Shown here piece after piece: positions 27,676 through 38,500 of a stretch of DNA of 64,000 nt. The position numbers and the translations under genes are program-made. Numbering within the stretch: the first letter of the stretch is position 1; the number at the start of each line of letters is the position of its first letter. The notes below the pieces were generated by a model that saw nothing but the letters and a program-made list of their open reading frames with translations, made no database searches and had not been told where the DNA came from. The stretch covers positions 496,001-560,000 of the forward strand of contig NC_135118.1 in NCBI RefSeq assembly GCF_050908995.1, written 5' to 3'. Source of the stretch: Andrena cerasifolii. Lineage: Eukaryota > Arthropoda > Insecta > Hymenoptera > Andrenidae.

Positions 27676-30600
27676 TCAAAGAGCGAGAAGTGGCGCAGAT
27701 GTTTGGAGACAGTGACTGTTTAACGAACAGACGCATAATTTTCGAGCGCCTCTTGAAAGGCCTGCGCCTCTTATTTGCAACTTCAAGGCCATGGCTTTGA
27801 AGCTGAAATTTAGTATACCTCGTTCCACTTCATGTTCTCCTGATATATTGGCCAAATTCAGGCGAAAATTTTCAGAATGCACAGAATTGGGTTTTGTAAC
27901 AGGAGAACATGCCGTCGAAAGCGATGGCACAAAATAACGTGTCCGGAGAGCAAATCAAATAGCGAGAAGCGCAGATGTTTCGACTGTTTAACGAAGAGAT
28001 GCAGAATTTTCGAACGCGCCTTGAAAGGCCTGCTCCTCATATTTGCAACTCTAAGGCGATGCCTTTGATGCTAAATTTTTAGTATACCTCTTTCCGCTTC
28101 ATGTTCTCCTGATATATTGGCCAAAATCTGGCGAAAATTTTCAGAATGCACAAAATTGGGTTTTGTAAAAGGAGAACATGCCGTCGAAAGCGATGGCACA
28201 AAGTAACGTCTCCGGAGAGCAAATCAAATAGCGAGAAGCGCAGATGTTTCGAGACCGTGACTGTTTAACGAACAGACGCATAATTTGCGAGCGCCTCTTG
28301 AAAGGCCTGCGCCTCATATTTGCAACTTTAAGGCGATGCCTTTGATGCTGAATTTTTAGTATACCTCTTTCCACTTCATGTTCTCCTGATATATTGGCCA
28401 AAATCAGGCGAAAATTTTCAGAATGCACAAAATTGGGTTTTGTAACAGGAGAACATGCCGTCGAAAGCGATGGCACAAAGTAACGTCTCCGGAGAGCAAA
28501 TCAAATAGCGAGAAGCGCAGATGTTTCGACTGTTTAACGAAGAGATGCAGAATTTTCGAACGCGCCTTGAAAGGCCTGCGCCTCATATTTGCAACTTTAA
28601 GGCCATGCCTTTGAAGCTGAAATTTAGTATACCTCTTTCCACTTCATGTTCTCCTGATGTATTGGCCAAAATCAGGCGAAAATTTTCAGAATGCACAAAA
28701 TTGGGTTTTGTAACAGGAGAACATGCCGTCGAAAGCGATGGCACAAAGTAACGTCTCCGGAAAGCAAATCAAAGAGCGAGAAGTGGCGCAGCTGTTTCGA
28801 GACAGTGACTGTTTAACGAACAGACGCATAATTTTCGAGCGCCTCTTGAAAGGCCTGCGCCTCTTATGTGCAACTTCAAGGCCATGCCTTAAATGCTGAA
28901 ATTTAGTATACCTCTTTCCACTTCATGTTCTCCTGATATATTGGACAAAATCTGGCGAAAATTTTCAGAATGCACAAAATTGGGCTTTGTAACAGGAGAA
29001 CATGCCGTCGAAAGAGATGGCACAAAATAACGTCTCCGGAGAGCAAATCAAATAGCGAGAAGCGCAGATGTTTCGACTGTTTAACGAAGAGATGCAGAAT
29101 TTTCGAACGCGCCTTGAAAGGCCTGCGCCTCATATTTGCCACTCTAAGGCGATGCCTTTGATGCTAAATTTTTAGTATACCTCTTTCCACATCATGTTCT
29201 CCTGATATATTGGCCAAAATCAGGCGAAAATTTTCAGAATGCACAAAATTGGGTTTTGTAACAGGAGAACATGCCGTCGAAAGCGATGGCACAAAGTAAC
29301 GTCTCCGGAAAGCAAATCAAATAGCGAGAAGCGCAGATGTTTCGACTGTTTAACGAAGAGATGCAGAATTTTCGAACGCGCCTTGAAAGGCCTGCGCCTC
29401 ATATTTGCAACTTTAAGGCGATGCCTTTGATGCTAAATTTTTAGTATACCTCTTTCCGCTTCATGTTCTCCTGATATATTGGCCAAAATCTGGCGAAAAT
29501 TTTCAGAATGCACAAAATTGGGTTTTGTAACAGGAGAACATGCCGTCGAAAGAGATGGCACAAAGTAACGTCTCCGGAGAGCAAATCAAATAGCGAGAAG
29601 CGCAGATGTTTCGAGACCGTGACTGTTTAACGAACAGACGCATAATTTTCGAGCGCCTCTTGAAAGGCCTGCGCCTCATATTTGCAACTTTAAGGCGATG
29701 CCTTTGATGCTAAATTTTTAGTATACCTCTTTCCACTTCATGTTCTCCTGATATATTGGCCAAAATCTGGCGAAAATTTTCAGAATGCACAAAATTGGGT
29801 TTTGTAAAAGGAGAACATGCCGTCGAAAGCGATGGCACAAAGTAACGTCTCCGGAAAGCAAATCAAAGAGCGAGAAGTGGCGCAGATGTTTGGAGACAGT
29901 GACTGTTTAACGAACAGACGCATAATTTTCGAGCGCCTCTTGAAAGGCCTGCGCCTCTTATTTGCAACTTCAAGGCCATGGCTTTGAAGCTGAAATTTAG
30001 TATACCTCTTTCCACTTCATGTTCTCCTGATATATTGGCCAAAATCAGGCGAAAATTTTCAGAATGCACAAAATTGGATTTTGTAACAGGAGAACATGCC
30101 GTCGAAAGCGATGGCACAAAATAACGTGTCCGGAGAGCAAATCAAATAGCGAGAAGCGCAGATGTTTCGACTGTTTAACGAAGAGATGCAGAATTTTCGA
30201 ACGCGCCTTGAAAGGCCTGCGCCTCATATTTGCAACTCTAAGGCGATGCCTTTGATGCTAAATTTTTAGTATACCTCTTTCCGCTTCATGTTCTCCTGAT
30301 ATATTGGCCAAAATCTGGCGAAAATTTTCAGAATGCACAAAATTGGGCTTTGTAACAGGAGAACATGCCGTCGAAAGAGATGGCACAAAATAACGTCTCC
30401 GGAGAGCAAATCAAATAGCGAGAAGCGCAGATGTTTCGACTGTTTAACGAAGAGATGCAGAATTTTCGAACGCGCCTTGAAAGGCCTGCGCCTCATATTT
30501 GCAACTTTAAGGCGATGCCTTTGATGCTAAATTTTTAGTATACCTCTTTCCGCTTCATGTTCTCCTGATATATTGGCCAAAATCTGGCGAAAATTTTCAG

Positions 30601-33248
30601 AATGCACAAAATTGGGTTTTGTAACAGGAGAACATGCCGTCGAAAGAGATGGCACAAAGTAACGTCTCCGGAGAGCAAATCAAATAGCGAGAAGCGCAGA
30701 TGTTTCGAGACCGTGACTGTTTAACGAACAGACGCATAATTTTCGAGCGCCTCTTGAAAGGCCTGCGCCTCATATTTGCAACTTTAAGGCGATGCCTTTG
30801 ATGCTAAATTTTTAGTATACCTCTTTCCACTTCATGTTCTCCTGATATATTGGCCAAAATCTGGCGAAAATTTTCAGAATGCACAAAATTGGGTTTTGTA
30901 ACAGGAGAACATGCCGTCGAAAGCGATGGCACAAAGTAACGTCTCCGGAAAGCAAATCAAAGAGCGAGAAGTGGCGCAGATGTTTGGAGACAGTGACTGT
31001 TTAACGAACAGACGCATAATTTTCGAGCGCCTCTTGAAAGGCCTGCGCCTCTTATTTGCAACTTCAAGGCCATGGCTTTGAAGCTGAAATTTAGTATACC
31101 TCTTTCCACTTCATGTTCTCCTGATATATTGGTCAAAATCAGGCGAAAATTTTCAGAATGCACAAAATTGGGTTTTGTAACAGGAGAACATGCCGTCGAA
31201 AGCGATGGCACAAAATAACGTGTCCAGAGAGCAAATCAAATAGCGAGAAGCGCAGATGTTTCGACTGTTTAACGAAGAGATGCAGAATTTTCGAACGCGC
31301 CTTGAAAGGCCTGCGCCTCATATTTTCAACTCTAAGGCGATGCCTTTGATGCTAAATTTTTAGTATACCTCTTTCCGCTTCATGTTCTCCTGATATATTG
31401 GCCAAAATCTGGCGAAAATTTTCAGAATGCACAAAATTGGGTTTTGTAACAGGAGAACATGCCGTCGAAAGAGATGGCACAAAGTAACGTCTCCGGAGAG
31501 CAAATCAAATAGCGAGAAGCGCAGATGTTTCGAGACCGTGACTGTTTAACGAACAGACGCATAATTTTCGAGCGCCTCTTGAAAGGCCTGCGCCTCATAT
31601 TTGCAACTTTAAGGCGATGCCTTTGATGCTAAATTTTTAGTATACCTCTTTCCACTTCATGTTCTCCTGATATATTGGCCAAAATCTGGCGAAAATTTTC
31701 AGAATGCACAAAATTGGGTTTTGTAAAAGGAGAACATGCCGTCGAAAGCGATGGCACAAAGTAACGTCTCCGGAAAGCAAATCAAAGAGCGAGAAGTGGC
31801 GCAGATGTTTGGAGACAGTGACTGTTTAACGAACAGACGCATAATTTTCGAGCGCCTCTTGAAAGGCCTGCGCCTCTTATTTGCAACTTCAAGGCCATGG
31901 CTTTGAAGCTGAAATTTAGTATACCTCGTTCCACTTCATGTTCTCCTGATATATTGGCCAAAATCAGGCGAAAATTTTCAGAATGCACAGAATTGGGTTT
32001 TGTAACAGGAGAACATGCCGTCGAAAGCGATGGCACAAAATAACGTGTCCGGAGAGCAAATCAAATAGCGAGAAGCGCAGATGTTTCGACTGTTTAACGA
32101 AGAGATGCAGAATTTTCGAACGCGCCTTGAAAGGCCTGCTCCTCATATTTGCAACTCTAAGGCGATGCCTTTGATGCTAAATTTTTAGTATACCTCTTTC
32201 CGCTTCATGTTCTCCTGATATATTGGCCAAAATCTGGCGAAAATTTTCAGAATGCACAAAATTGGGTTTTGTAAAAGGAGAACATGCCGTCGAAAGCGAT
32301 GGCACAAAGTAACGTCTCCGGAGAGCAAATCAAATAGCGAGAAGCGCAGATGTTTCGAGACCGTGACTGTTTAACGAACAGACGCATAATTTGCGAGCGC
32401 CTCTTGAAAGGCCTGCGCCTCATATTTGCAACTTTAAGGCGATGCCTTTGATGCTGAATTTTTAGTATACCTCTTTCCACTTCATGTTCTCCTGATATAT
32501 TGGCCAAAATCAGGCGAAAATTTTCAGAATGCACAAAATTGGGTTTTGTAACAGGAGAACATGCCGTCGAAAGCGATGGCACAAAGTAACGTCTCCGGAG
32601 AGCAAATCAAATAGCGAGAAGCGCAGATGTTTCGACTGTTTAACGAAGAGATGCAGAATTTTCGAACGCGCCTTGAAAGGCCTGCGCCTCATATTTGCAA
32701 CTTTAAGGCCATGCCTTTGAAGCTGAAATTTAGTATACCTCTTTCCACTTCATGTTCTCCTGATGTATTGGCCAAAATCAGGCGAAAATTTTCAGAATGC
32801 ACAAAATTGGGTTTTGTAACAGGAGAACATGCCGTCGAAAGCGATGGCACAAAGTAACGTCTCCGGAAAGCAAATCAAAGAGCGAGAAGTGGCGCAGCTG
32901 TTTCGAGACAGTGACTGTTTAACGAACAGACGCATAATTTTCGAGCGCCTCTTGAAAGGCCTGCGCCTCTTATGTGCAACTTCAAGGCCATGCCTTAAAT
33001 GCTGAAATTTAGTATACCTCTTTCCACTTCATGTTCTCCTGATATATTGGACAAAATCTGGCGAAAATTTTCAGAATGCACAAAATTGGGCTTTGTAACA
33101 GGAGAACATGCCGTCGAAAGAGATGGCACAAAATAACGTCTCCGGAGAGCAAATCAAATAGCGAGAAGCGCAGATGTTTCGACTGTTTAACGAAGAGATG
33201 CAGAATTTTCGAACGCGCCTTGAAAGGCCTGCGCCTCATATTTGCCAC
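27676..33248. repeat. Distal satellite blocks repeated at a 4106-bp offset
   Basis: Segments around 27676-29142 and 31782-33248 match at a 4106-bp offset, and the first also matches 10985-12451 at a 16691-bp offset. Between them the S/L alternation is disturbed: two S monomers sit next to each other at 28970/29239 and 30064/30333, with spacing of only 269 bp. Towards the array end (30-35 kb) monomers carry more private substitutions, for example gtgtccagag near 31220 and ttggacataatc near 34688. That is the usual picture for the less homogenised edge of a satellite array. Confidence 0.8.
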
Positions 33249-35012
33249 TCTAAGGCGATGCCTTTGATGCTAAATTTTTAGTATACCTCTTTCCACATCA
33301 TGTTCTCCTGATATATTGGCCAAAATCAGGCGAAAATTTTCAGAATGCACAAAATTGGGTTTTGTAACAGGAGAACATGCCGTCGAAAGCGATGGCACAA
33401 AGTAACGTCTCCGGAAAGCAAATCAAATAGCGAGAAGTGGCGCAGATGTTTGGAGACAGTGACTGTTTAACGAACAGACGCATAATTTTCGAGCGCCTCT
33501 TGAAAGGCCTGCGCCTCATATTTGCAACTTTAAGGCGATGCCTTTGATGCTAAATTTTTAGTATACCTCTTTCCGCTTCATGTTCTCCTGATATATTGGC
33601 CAAAATCTGGCGAAAATTTTCAGAATGCACAAAATTGGGTTTTGTAACAGGAGAACATGCCGTCGAAAGAGATGGCACAAAGTAACGTCTCCGGAGAGCA
33701 AATCAAATAGCGAGAAGCGCAGATGTTTCGACTGTTTAACGAAGAGATGCAGAATTTTCGAACGCGCCTTGAAAGGCCTGCGCCTCATATTTGCAACTTT
33801 AAGGCGATGCCTTTGATGCTAAATTTTTAGTATACCTCTTTCCGCTTCATGTTCTCCTGATATATTGGCCAAAATCTGGCGAAAATTTTCAGAATGCACA
33901 AAATTGGGTTTTGTAACAGGAGAACATGCCGTCGAAAGAGATGGCACAAAGTAACGTCTCCGGAGAGCAAATCAAATAGCGAGAAGCGCAGATGTTTCGA
34001 GACCGTGACTGTTTAACGAACAGACGCATAATTTTCGAGCGCCTCTTGAAAGGCCTGCGCCTCATATTTGCAACTTTAAGGCGATGCCTTTGATGCTAAA
34101 TTTTTAGTATACCTCTTTCCACTTCATGTTCTCCTGATATATTGGCCAAAATCTGGCGAAAATTTTCAGAATGCACAAAATTGGATTTTGTAACAGGAGA
34201 ACATGCCGTCGAAAGCGATGGCACAAAATAACGTGTCCGGAGAGCAAATCAAATAGCGAGAAGCGCAGATGTTTCGACTGTTTAACGAAGAGATGCAGAA
34301 TTTTCGAACGCGCCTTGAAAGGCCTGCGCCTCATATTTGCAACTCTAAGGCGATGCCTTTGATGCTAAATTTTTAGTATACCTCTTTCCGCTTCATGTTC
34401 TCCTGATATATTGGCCAAAATCTGGCGAAAATTTTCAGAATGCACAAAATTGGGTTTTGTAAAAGGAGAACATGCCGTCGAAAGCGATGGCACAAAGTAA
34501 CGTCTCCGGAGAGCAAATCAAATAGCGAGAAGCGCAGATGTTTCGAGACCGTGACTGTTTAACGAACAGACGCATAATTTGCGAGCGCCTCTTGAAAGGC
34601 CTGCGCCTCATATTTGCAACTTTAAGGCGATGCCTTAAATGCTGAAATTTAGTATACCTCTTTCCACTTCATGTTCTCCTGATATATTGGACATAATCTG
34701 GCGAAAATTTTCAGAATGCACAAAATTGGCTTTTGTAACAGGAGAACATGCCGTCGAAAGAGATGACACAAAGTAACGTCTCCGGAGAGCAAATCAAATA
34801 GCGAGAAGAGCAGATGTTTCGAGACCGTGACTGTTTAACGAACAGACGCATAATTTGCGAGCGCCTCTTGAAAGGCCTGCGCCTCATATTTGCAACTTTA
34901 AGGCGATGCCTTAAATGCTGAAATTTAGTATACCTCTTTCCACTTCATGTTCTCCTGATATATTGGCCGAAATCTGGCGAAAATTTTCAGAATGCACAAA
35001 ATTGGGCTTTGT

Positions 35013-35145
35013 AGTGGTAATAAGTTTCGGCCGCAGAGAAGGATTGCGAATGAAAATGATGGAGACAATCGGCAATCCTTTTTTCCACTCGCTCTCTTCT
35101 CCTACGTTCGAGGCTGTCGACAAACTTCAAAAAATGTAGGATCTA
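35013..35145. other. Satellite-to-unique junction
   Basis: The last monomer stops about 20 bp into its landmark (after gggctttgta) and passes into non-satellite sequence with no target duplication or transposon end visible at the break. The 133-bp stretch holds no gene. It ends at the TA target of the following MITE. Confidence 0.7.
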
Positions 35146-35657
35146 CAGTAAAATCTCGATTAGGGTTCAAACTTGTGACTATATATGATTGGTGTTAATT
35201 TATATCAACCCTAGTTGGAGTGTTCCCGGTTGGAACCAGTGAAGCGTGTAATATGGCTCGAGGGCCGATCGTATAACCCGATCCGAAATTGAAAATCGGT
35301 GAGAGACAACACCGATACAAACGAGGTTCACAATTAAAAGTATTTTATTTTTGGTTCTTTTTTTATAAATTGTTTACCAACATATTTGTGAGGATTTTCT
35401 GATTAAAGTGACACCAAACACGATATGGTTTGGATAATTATATAAATATAAACGATTCGTATTCACGATAAGTAAAAGTTGTCCGATTTATGTTGTTTTT
35501 GGTATCATTTTAATTAGGAGATTCTAACAAACATGTTGGTAGAAGTTTCATGAAAATGAAACCAAAAATACAAATCTTAAATTTTGATTGCGTTAGTATT
35601 GTCTCACATGTACACGGGTATTGTTCCGAGGCTTTCGCTTACATCGAGATTTTACTG
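35146..35657. mobile_element. Pogo/Tigger-type MITE, 512 bp
   Basis: The ends are perfect 15-bp inverted repeats: cagtaaaatctcgat at 35146-35160 and atcgagattttactg at 35643-35657. They are flanked by TA on both sides (35144-35145 and 35658-35659). CAGTA...TACTG ends with a TA target are typical of the pogo/Tigger branch of Tc1-mariner. The interior is AT-rich and non-coding, so it would need a transposase supplied in trans. The superfamily call rests on the ends alone. Confidence 0.8.
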
Positions 35658-35659
35658 TA

Positions 35660-35861
35660 TATCTTCTTTTACTATGCTTTGATTTTCTTTTCTGCTGTAT
35701 GTTTTTCTTATTTCTATGTATGTACCACGTGTTAGTGATAATTAACTCTATACATGCAGACAACGATTGAAGAACACAGCGTGCCTCGTGGTAATTCAGG
35801 ATACCGTGGCGAAAGCATGTATCTCGTACGGAACATATCCAAGCACATCTGCTGCGGATAA
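35660..35861 (+). other. 5' leader of the transposase gene with a short in-frame ORF
   Basis: AT-rich sequence. An ATG at 35754 opens 35 codons in the same frame as the downstream transposase, closed by TAA at 35859-35861. The frame then stays open from 35862 onward. No ATG lies between 35862 and the conserved part of the transposase, so the original start may have been 35754, with TAA a later nonsense change. Alternatively the first coding exon lies further upstream and is spliced in. No convincing splice donor and acceptor pair was identified. Confidence 0.4.
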
Positions 35862-38036
35862 AATTTTGAAGATTCTCCAATTATCGAAGGAATTGTAGAA
35901 GAAGTACATTTCGATACGGACGCAGAAGATGTTATAGAAGAAATAAATTTCCATCCGGACGAAGAGGAAATTGTCGAAGATGTGCATTTCGAGTTGAACG
36001 AAGAAAGAATTGTGCAAGAAATAGATTTCGACAGAGACAGCGATGAGATACAATCCGTAAGAGACATCAACGAAGAAACGACTCAAGATGTTGGAAGCGA
36101 TGCCGAATACTGGGTGGTAGAAAATGCAAAACCAGAACAGCCGGAAAATCCAATTTCAGAAGGAATAGACTTCGTTGATTTTCCGTATGTTTTCGAAAAA
36201 ATAAAAAATCTTGGAAAACATTCCACTATTGGCTGTGGCATTGAACATTTTGAAATAATTAGATGTCAACGGAATGGACTAGAAAATGTGTATTATGTAG
36301 AGTGCAAAATGTGCAAATACACAGAGCACATATCCTATCTTCGGAAGAGTGATGCCACTATGGATATCAACCGCGCCGCTGTTTCCGCAACAATGATGAC
36401 GGGCGGCGGATATAATCAACTGGAGGACATACTGACTGCCGTGAACGTATCCTGTATGACGAAAAGGATCTACGAGAAATGTCAGAATGACCTAATCGAT
36501 GCCCTCGAAGTGGCCGCACAACGCGAAATGGAAGATGCAGAAAAAGAGGAGAAAGAATTAGCCATATCAAGAGGCGACGTACATGCCGAATCCAATCTAC
36601 CCTTTATCCCAGTTGTCGCGGATGGCAGTTGGATGAAAAGGTCCTACCGCGGAGGAGATTACAATTCTCTCTCTGGCGTAGGAGCCATCGTGGGATACCA
36701 CACGAAGAAAGTGCTGTACATCAGCGTGAAAAATAAATTCTGCATGACTTGCCAAATAGCAGGTACGAAGAAGGAAGAACCGCGCGAGCATCGTTGCTTC
36801 AAAAACTGGGGCCGCAATCAGAGTTCAACTGGCATGGAGAGTGTTGCTATTGTCGAAGGCTTCAATTGCAGCATAGATATGCACGGCCTAATATACACTA
36901 TATTAGTTGCCGATGGCGATAGCAGTGTGTACAAAAAGATATTGGACAGTGATCCATATAAAAACTACCTGGTGCAGGTACGAAAAATAGAATGCACCAA
37001 TCACCTGCTACGCAATTTCAGTAAAAAAATAAACGAAATCGCAACAAAAGGCCGCGATAAAGACCTAAGAGCTGTCGTAAAGAATAATGCTCTCCGCTTG
37101 CATACTGGTATAAAGAAAGCTGCAGAATACCGGTTGCAAGAAGAAATAACACTCGAGGAACGAGTAAGAAATTTGAAGGAAGACTTGAGGAATGTACCGA
37201 GTCACGTTTTCGGTGAACACAAGGAGTGTCAGAAGTTAGCATACTTCTGTAAGAAATACTCTGATCCAAACAGAGAGGACTACGTACCAAGGTTGAGAGA
37301 AGCTGGTATTTATCAGAGTATCGAAGAAGCGATGCAGCCACTTTTCCCTAAAGCTGACAGTTTGCTGCACGGTTTAAATAACAATGCTGTTGAAAGTTTT
37401 AATAATATCATTGCCAAATTCATCGGAGGCAAAAGGATAAACTTTGGACGAGGGGGCTCGTATCAGGGCAGAGTCTCCGCTGCAGTCGTCCAATATAATA
37501 CAAAAGAGGCGTTTAGCAGATTGAGTACGGCAATGGATAAAGAGCCGTCAACTATGGTAAGAAAGCTGGAAGGACGTCGGAAGCGTGCAGCAGAAAAAGC
37601 AAGGGAATATAAAAAAGAAGCGAAAGCTTCCTCTTTCCGAAATAAAAAACAATCGTGCGACCAGGATTACGGCCCTAACGCAGAAAAACCAGATATGGAA
37701 GAGACAGTATACTCTTCCGAATGTAAAAGGCACGCGGTTATACTCCATGCCTGGCAAAGAATGCGATGCGAGATCGAAGTGGAAACTCGCAATCAGGCGA
37801 ATAATGAAAAGTGGATTAGTTATAGAAAAAAAAATACTAACTGCATCCAATTTCGGCAAGGTATCCCGATTACGAAACACTACACCACGTGCAAATACTG
37901 TGAAGAGTATAATGTACCCGCAACTTCCAAATTTGTTTGCTCTCCAATACGGAAGGGAAAACGAGGCAAACGCCTTGAGACAAATGGAAGAAGAATTAGG
38001 AATCCATATTCTACTATGTGGCCTCTTCATCGATGA
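35862..38036 (+). CDS. Mutator-like DDE transposase (N-terminal part of a transposase-YqaJ protein)
   Basis: Open from 35862, with no good ATG. Numbering here counts from codon 35982. The N-terminus (35880-36060) is acidic with imperfect repeats of the type IVEE-hydrophobic-HF. Cysteine pairs C108/C111 and C254/C257 suggest zinc binding. Candidate catalytic acids sit in VVADGSW (D214), LVADGDSS (D311) and NNAVESFN (E471), the last followed by GGKRINFGRGGSY. The ECTNHLLR motif (C338, H341) lies between the second D and the E. From memory, this arrangement matches the Mutator-like transposase domain of proteins multiplied in insect genomes, often joined to a YqaJ nuclease. The frame continues through DYGPNAEKPDMEE to about 37825. 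It then loses homology because of an extra A in the run at 37826-37834 and terminates out of register at 38036. Its product would act in the nucleus on the ends of its own element; those ends were not identified. Confidence 0.8.
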   Translation, partial: NFEDSPIIEGIVEEVHFDTDAEDVIEEINFHPDEEEIVEDVHFELNEERIVQEIDFDRDSDEIQSVRDINEETTQDVGSDAEYWVVENAKPEQPENPISEGIDFVDFPYVFEKIKNLGKHSTIGCGIEHFEIIRCQRNGLENVYYVECKMCKYTEHISYLRKSDATMDINRAAVSATMMTGGGYNQLEDILTAVNVSCMTKRIYEKCQNDLIDALEVAAQREMEDAEKEEKELAISRGDVHAESNLPFIPVVADGSWMKRSYRGGDYNSLSGVGAIVGYHTKKVLYISVKNKFCMTCQIAGTKKEEPREHRCFKNWGRNQSSTGMESVAIVEGFNCSIDMHGLIYTILVADGDSSVYKKILDSDPYKNYLVQVRKIECTNHLLRNFSKKINEIATKGRDKDLRAVVKNNALRLHTGIKKAAEYRLQEEITLEERVRNLKEDLRNVPSHVFGEHKECQKLAYFCKKYSDPNREDYVPRLREAGIYQSIEEAMQPLFPKADSLLHGLNNNAVESFNNIIAKFIGGKRINFGRGGSYQGRVSAAVVQYNTKEAFSRLSTAMDKEPSTMVRKLEGRRKRAAEKAREYKKEAKASSFRNKKQSCDQDYGPNAEKPDMEETVYSSECKRHAVILHAWQRMRCEIEVETRNQANNEKWISYRKKNTNCIQFRQGIPITKHYTTCKYCEEYNVPATSKFVCSPIRKGKRGKRLETNGRRIRNPYSTMWPLHR

Positions 38037-38475
38037 CACTGTGCCTCACTTAGGTGCAACTCCTGACGGCCTCGTGGACCATGATAAAATCGTCGAAGTA
38101 AAGTGTCCTGAATCGGCCAAGGATTTAACAACTGCTGAAGCAATAAAGCAACTTGGTAATATACGGCGTATTTTCGAGGGTAATGAAATGAATCAAAATC
38201 ATCATTACTATTATCAAGTGCAAGGACAATTGCACATAACGAAAAGGCAACGGGCCTATTTTTGTTTATGGACGCCGAAAGGAATGAAGGTTACAACAGT
38301 AACGAGAGATGCTCGATTCTGGGCAACAGAGATGGAAGACAAACTGAGCAAGTTCTATGAGAACTGCATGTTGCCAGAAATTATAGATAGCAGATACAAT
38401 CGACAACAGCCGATTAGAGAACCTCCGTACACACAAAAAGGAGGAGCAGCTACGAGTACACAAGAAAGTACATAA
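37826..38475 (+). CDS. YqaJ/lambda-exonuclease-like nuclease domain (C-terminal part of the transposase protein)
   Basis: This frame is +1 relative to the transposase frame and is clearly its continuation. The transposase frame reads YRKK up to the A-run, and this frame resumes with ILTASNFGKV. The nuclease family motifs are in order: LTASNFGKVSR, LQYGRENEANAL, a metal-binding Asp in ATPDG (codon 38065), the E-x-K motif in IVEVKCPE (about 38095-38103), and YYYQVQGQL. These match the PD-(D/E)xK core of the lambda exonuclease/YqaJ family, which degrades one DNA strand from an end. The length of about 215 residues from LTAS to the TAA at 38473 is normal for the domain. All catalytic residues seem present. 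The single-base offset in a 9-A run could be a sequencing error, a young mutation or, less likely, a frameshifting site. Confidence 0.82.
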
Positions 38476-38500
38476 AACGATGGATGAAAACATCGCGATA

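Larger units (their letters stand above)
1..35012. repeat. Complex satellite array, about 274-bp monomers (about 128 copies)
   Basis: The landmark cagaatgcacaaaattggg recurs every 261-280 bp from base 1 until it breaks off at about 35012, giving about 128 head-to-tail units averaging near 274 bp. Three classes recur. S (269 bp) lacks the 8-bp agaccgtg found in M (276-277 bp). L (279-280 bp) has gaagtggcgcag where S and M have gaagcgcag. One variant of 261 bp lacks 18 bp around the aggcct site (for example 4068-4328). Each monomer holds short palindromes: gaaaattttc, a 6-bp stem in acaaaattgggttttgt, and in S and M tctccggaga. No CENP-B-box-like motif was noticed. Small open frames of 60-112 codons occur on both strands of many monomers, but they follow repeat phase and are not credible genes. 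The array has no inserted transposon and runs off the left edge. Confidence 0.97.

Noticed and set aside
500..34362. Repeated 60-112 codon open frames on both strands of the satellite (for example the 63-codon frames beginning MHKIG or MHRIG)
   Set aside because: They recur strictly with monomer phase, overlap antisense frames of similar length, and change length with class-specific indels. Nothing indicates selection on protein sequence.
1..35012. CRISPR-like array
   Set aside because: Units are about 274 bp and nearly identical over their full length, with no repeat/spacer alternation, no cas genes, and clear eukaryotic transposons next door.
37548..38039. 163-codon minus-strand ORF opposite the transposase-nuclease gene
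   Set aside because: Antisense shadow of a clearly coding region with recognisable transposase and nuclease motifs on the plus strand.
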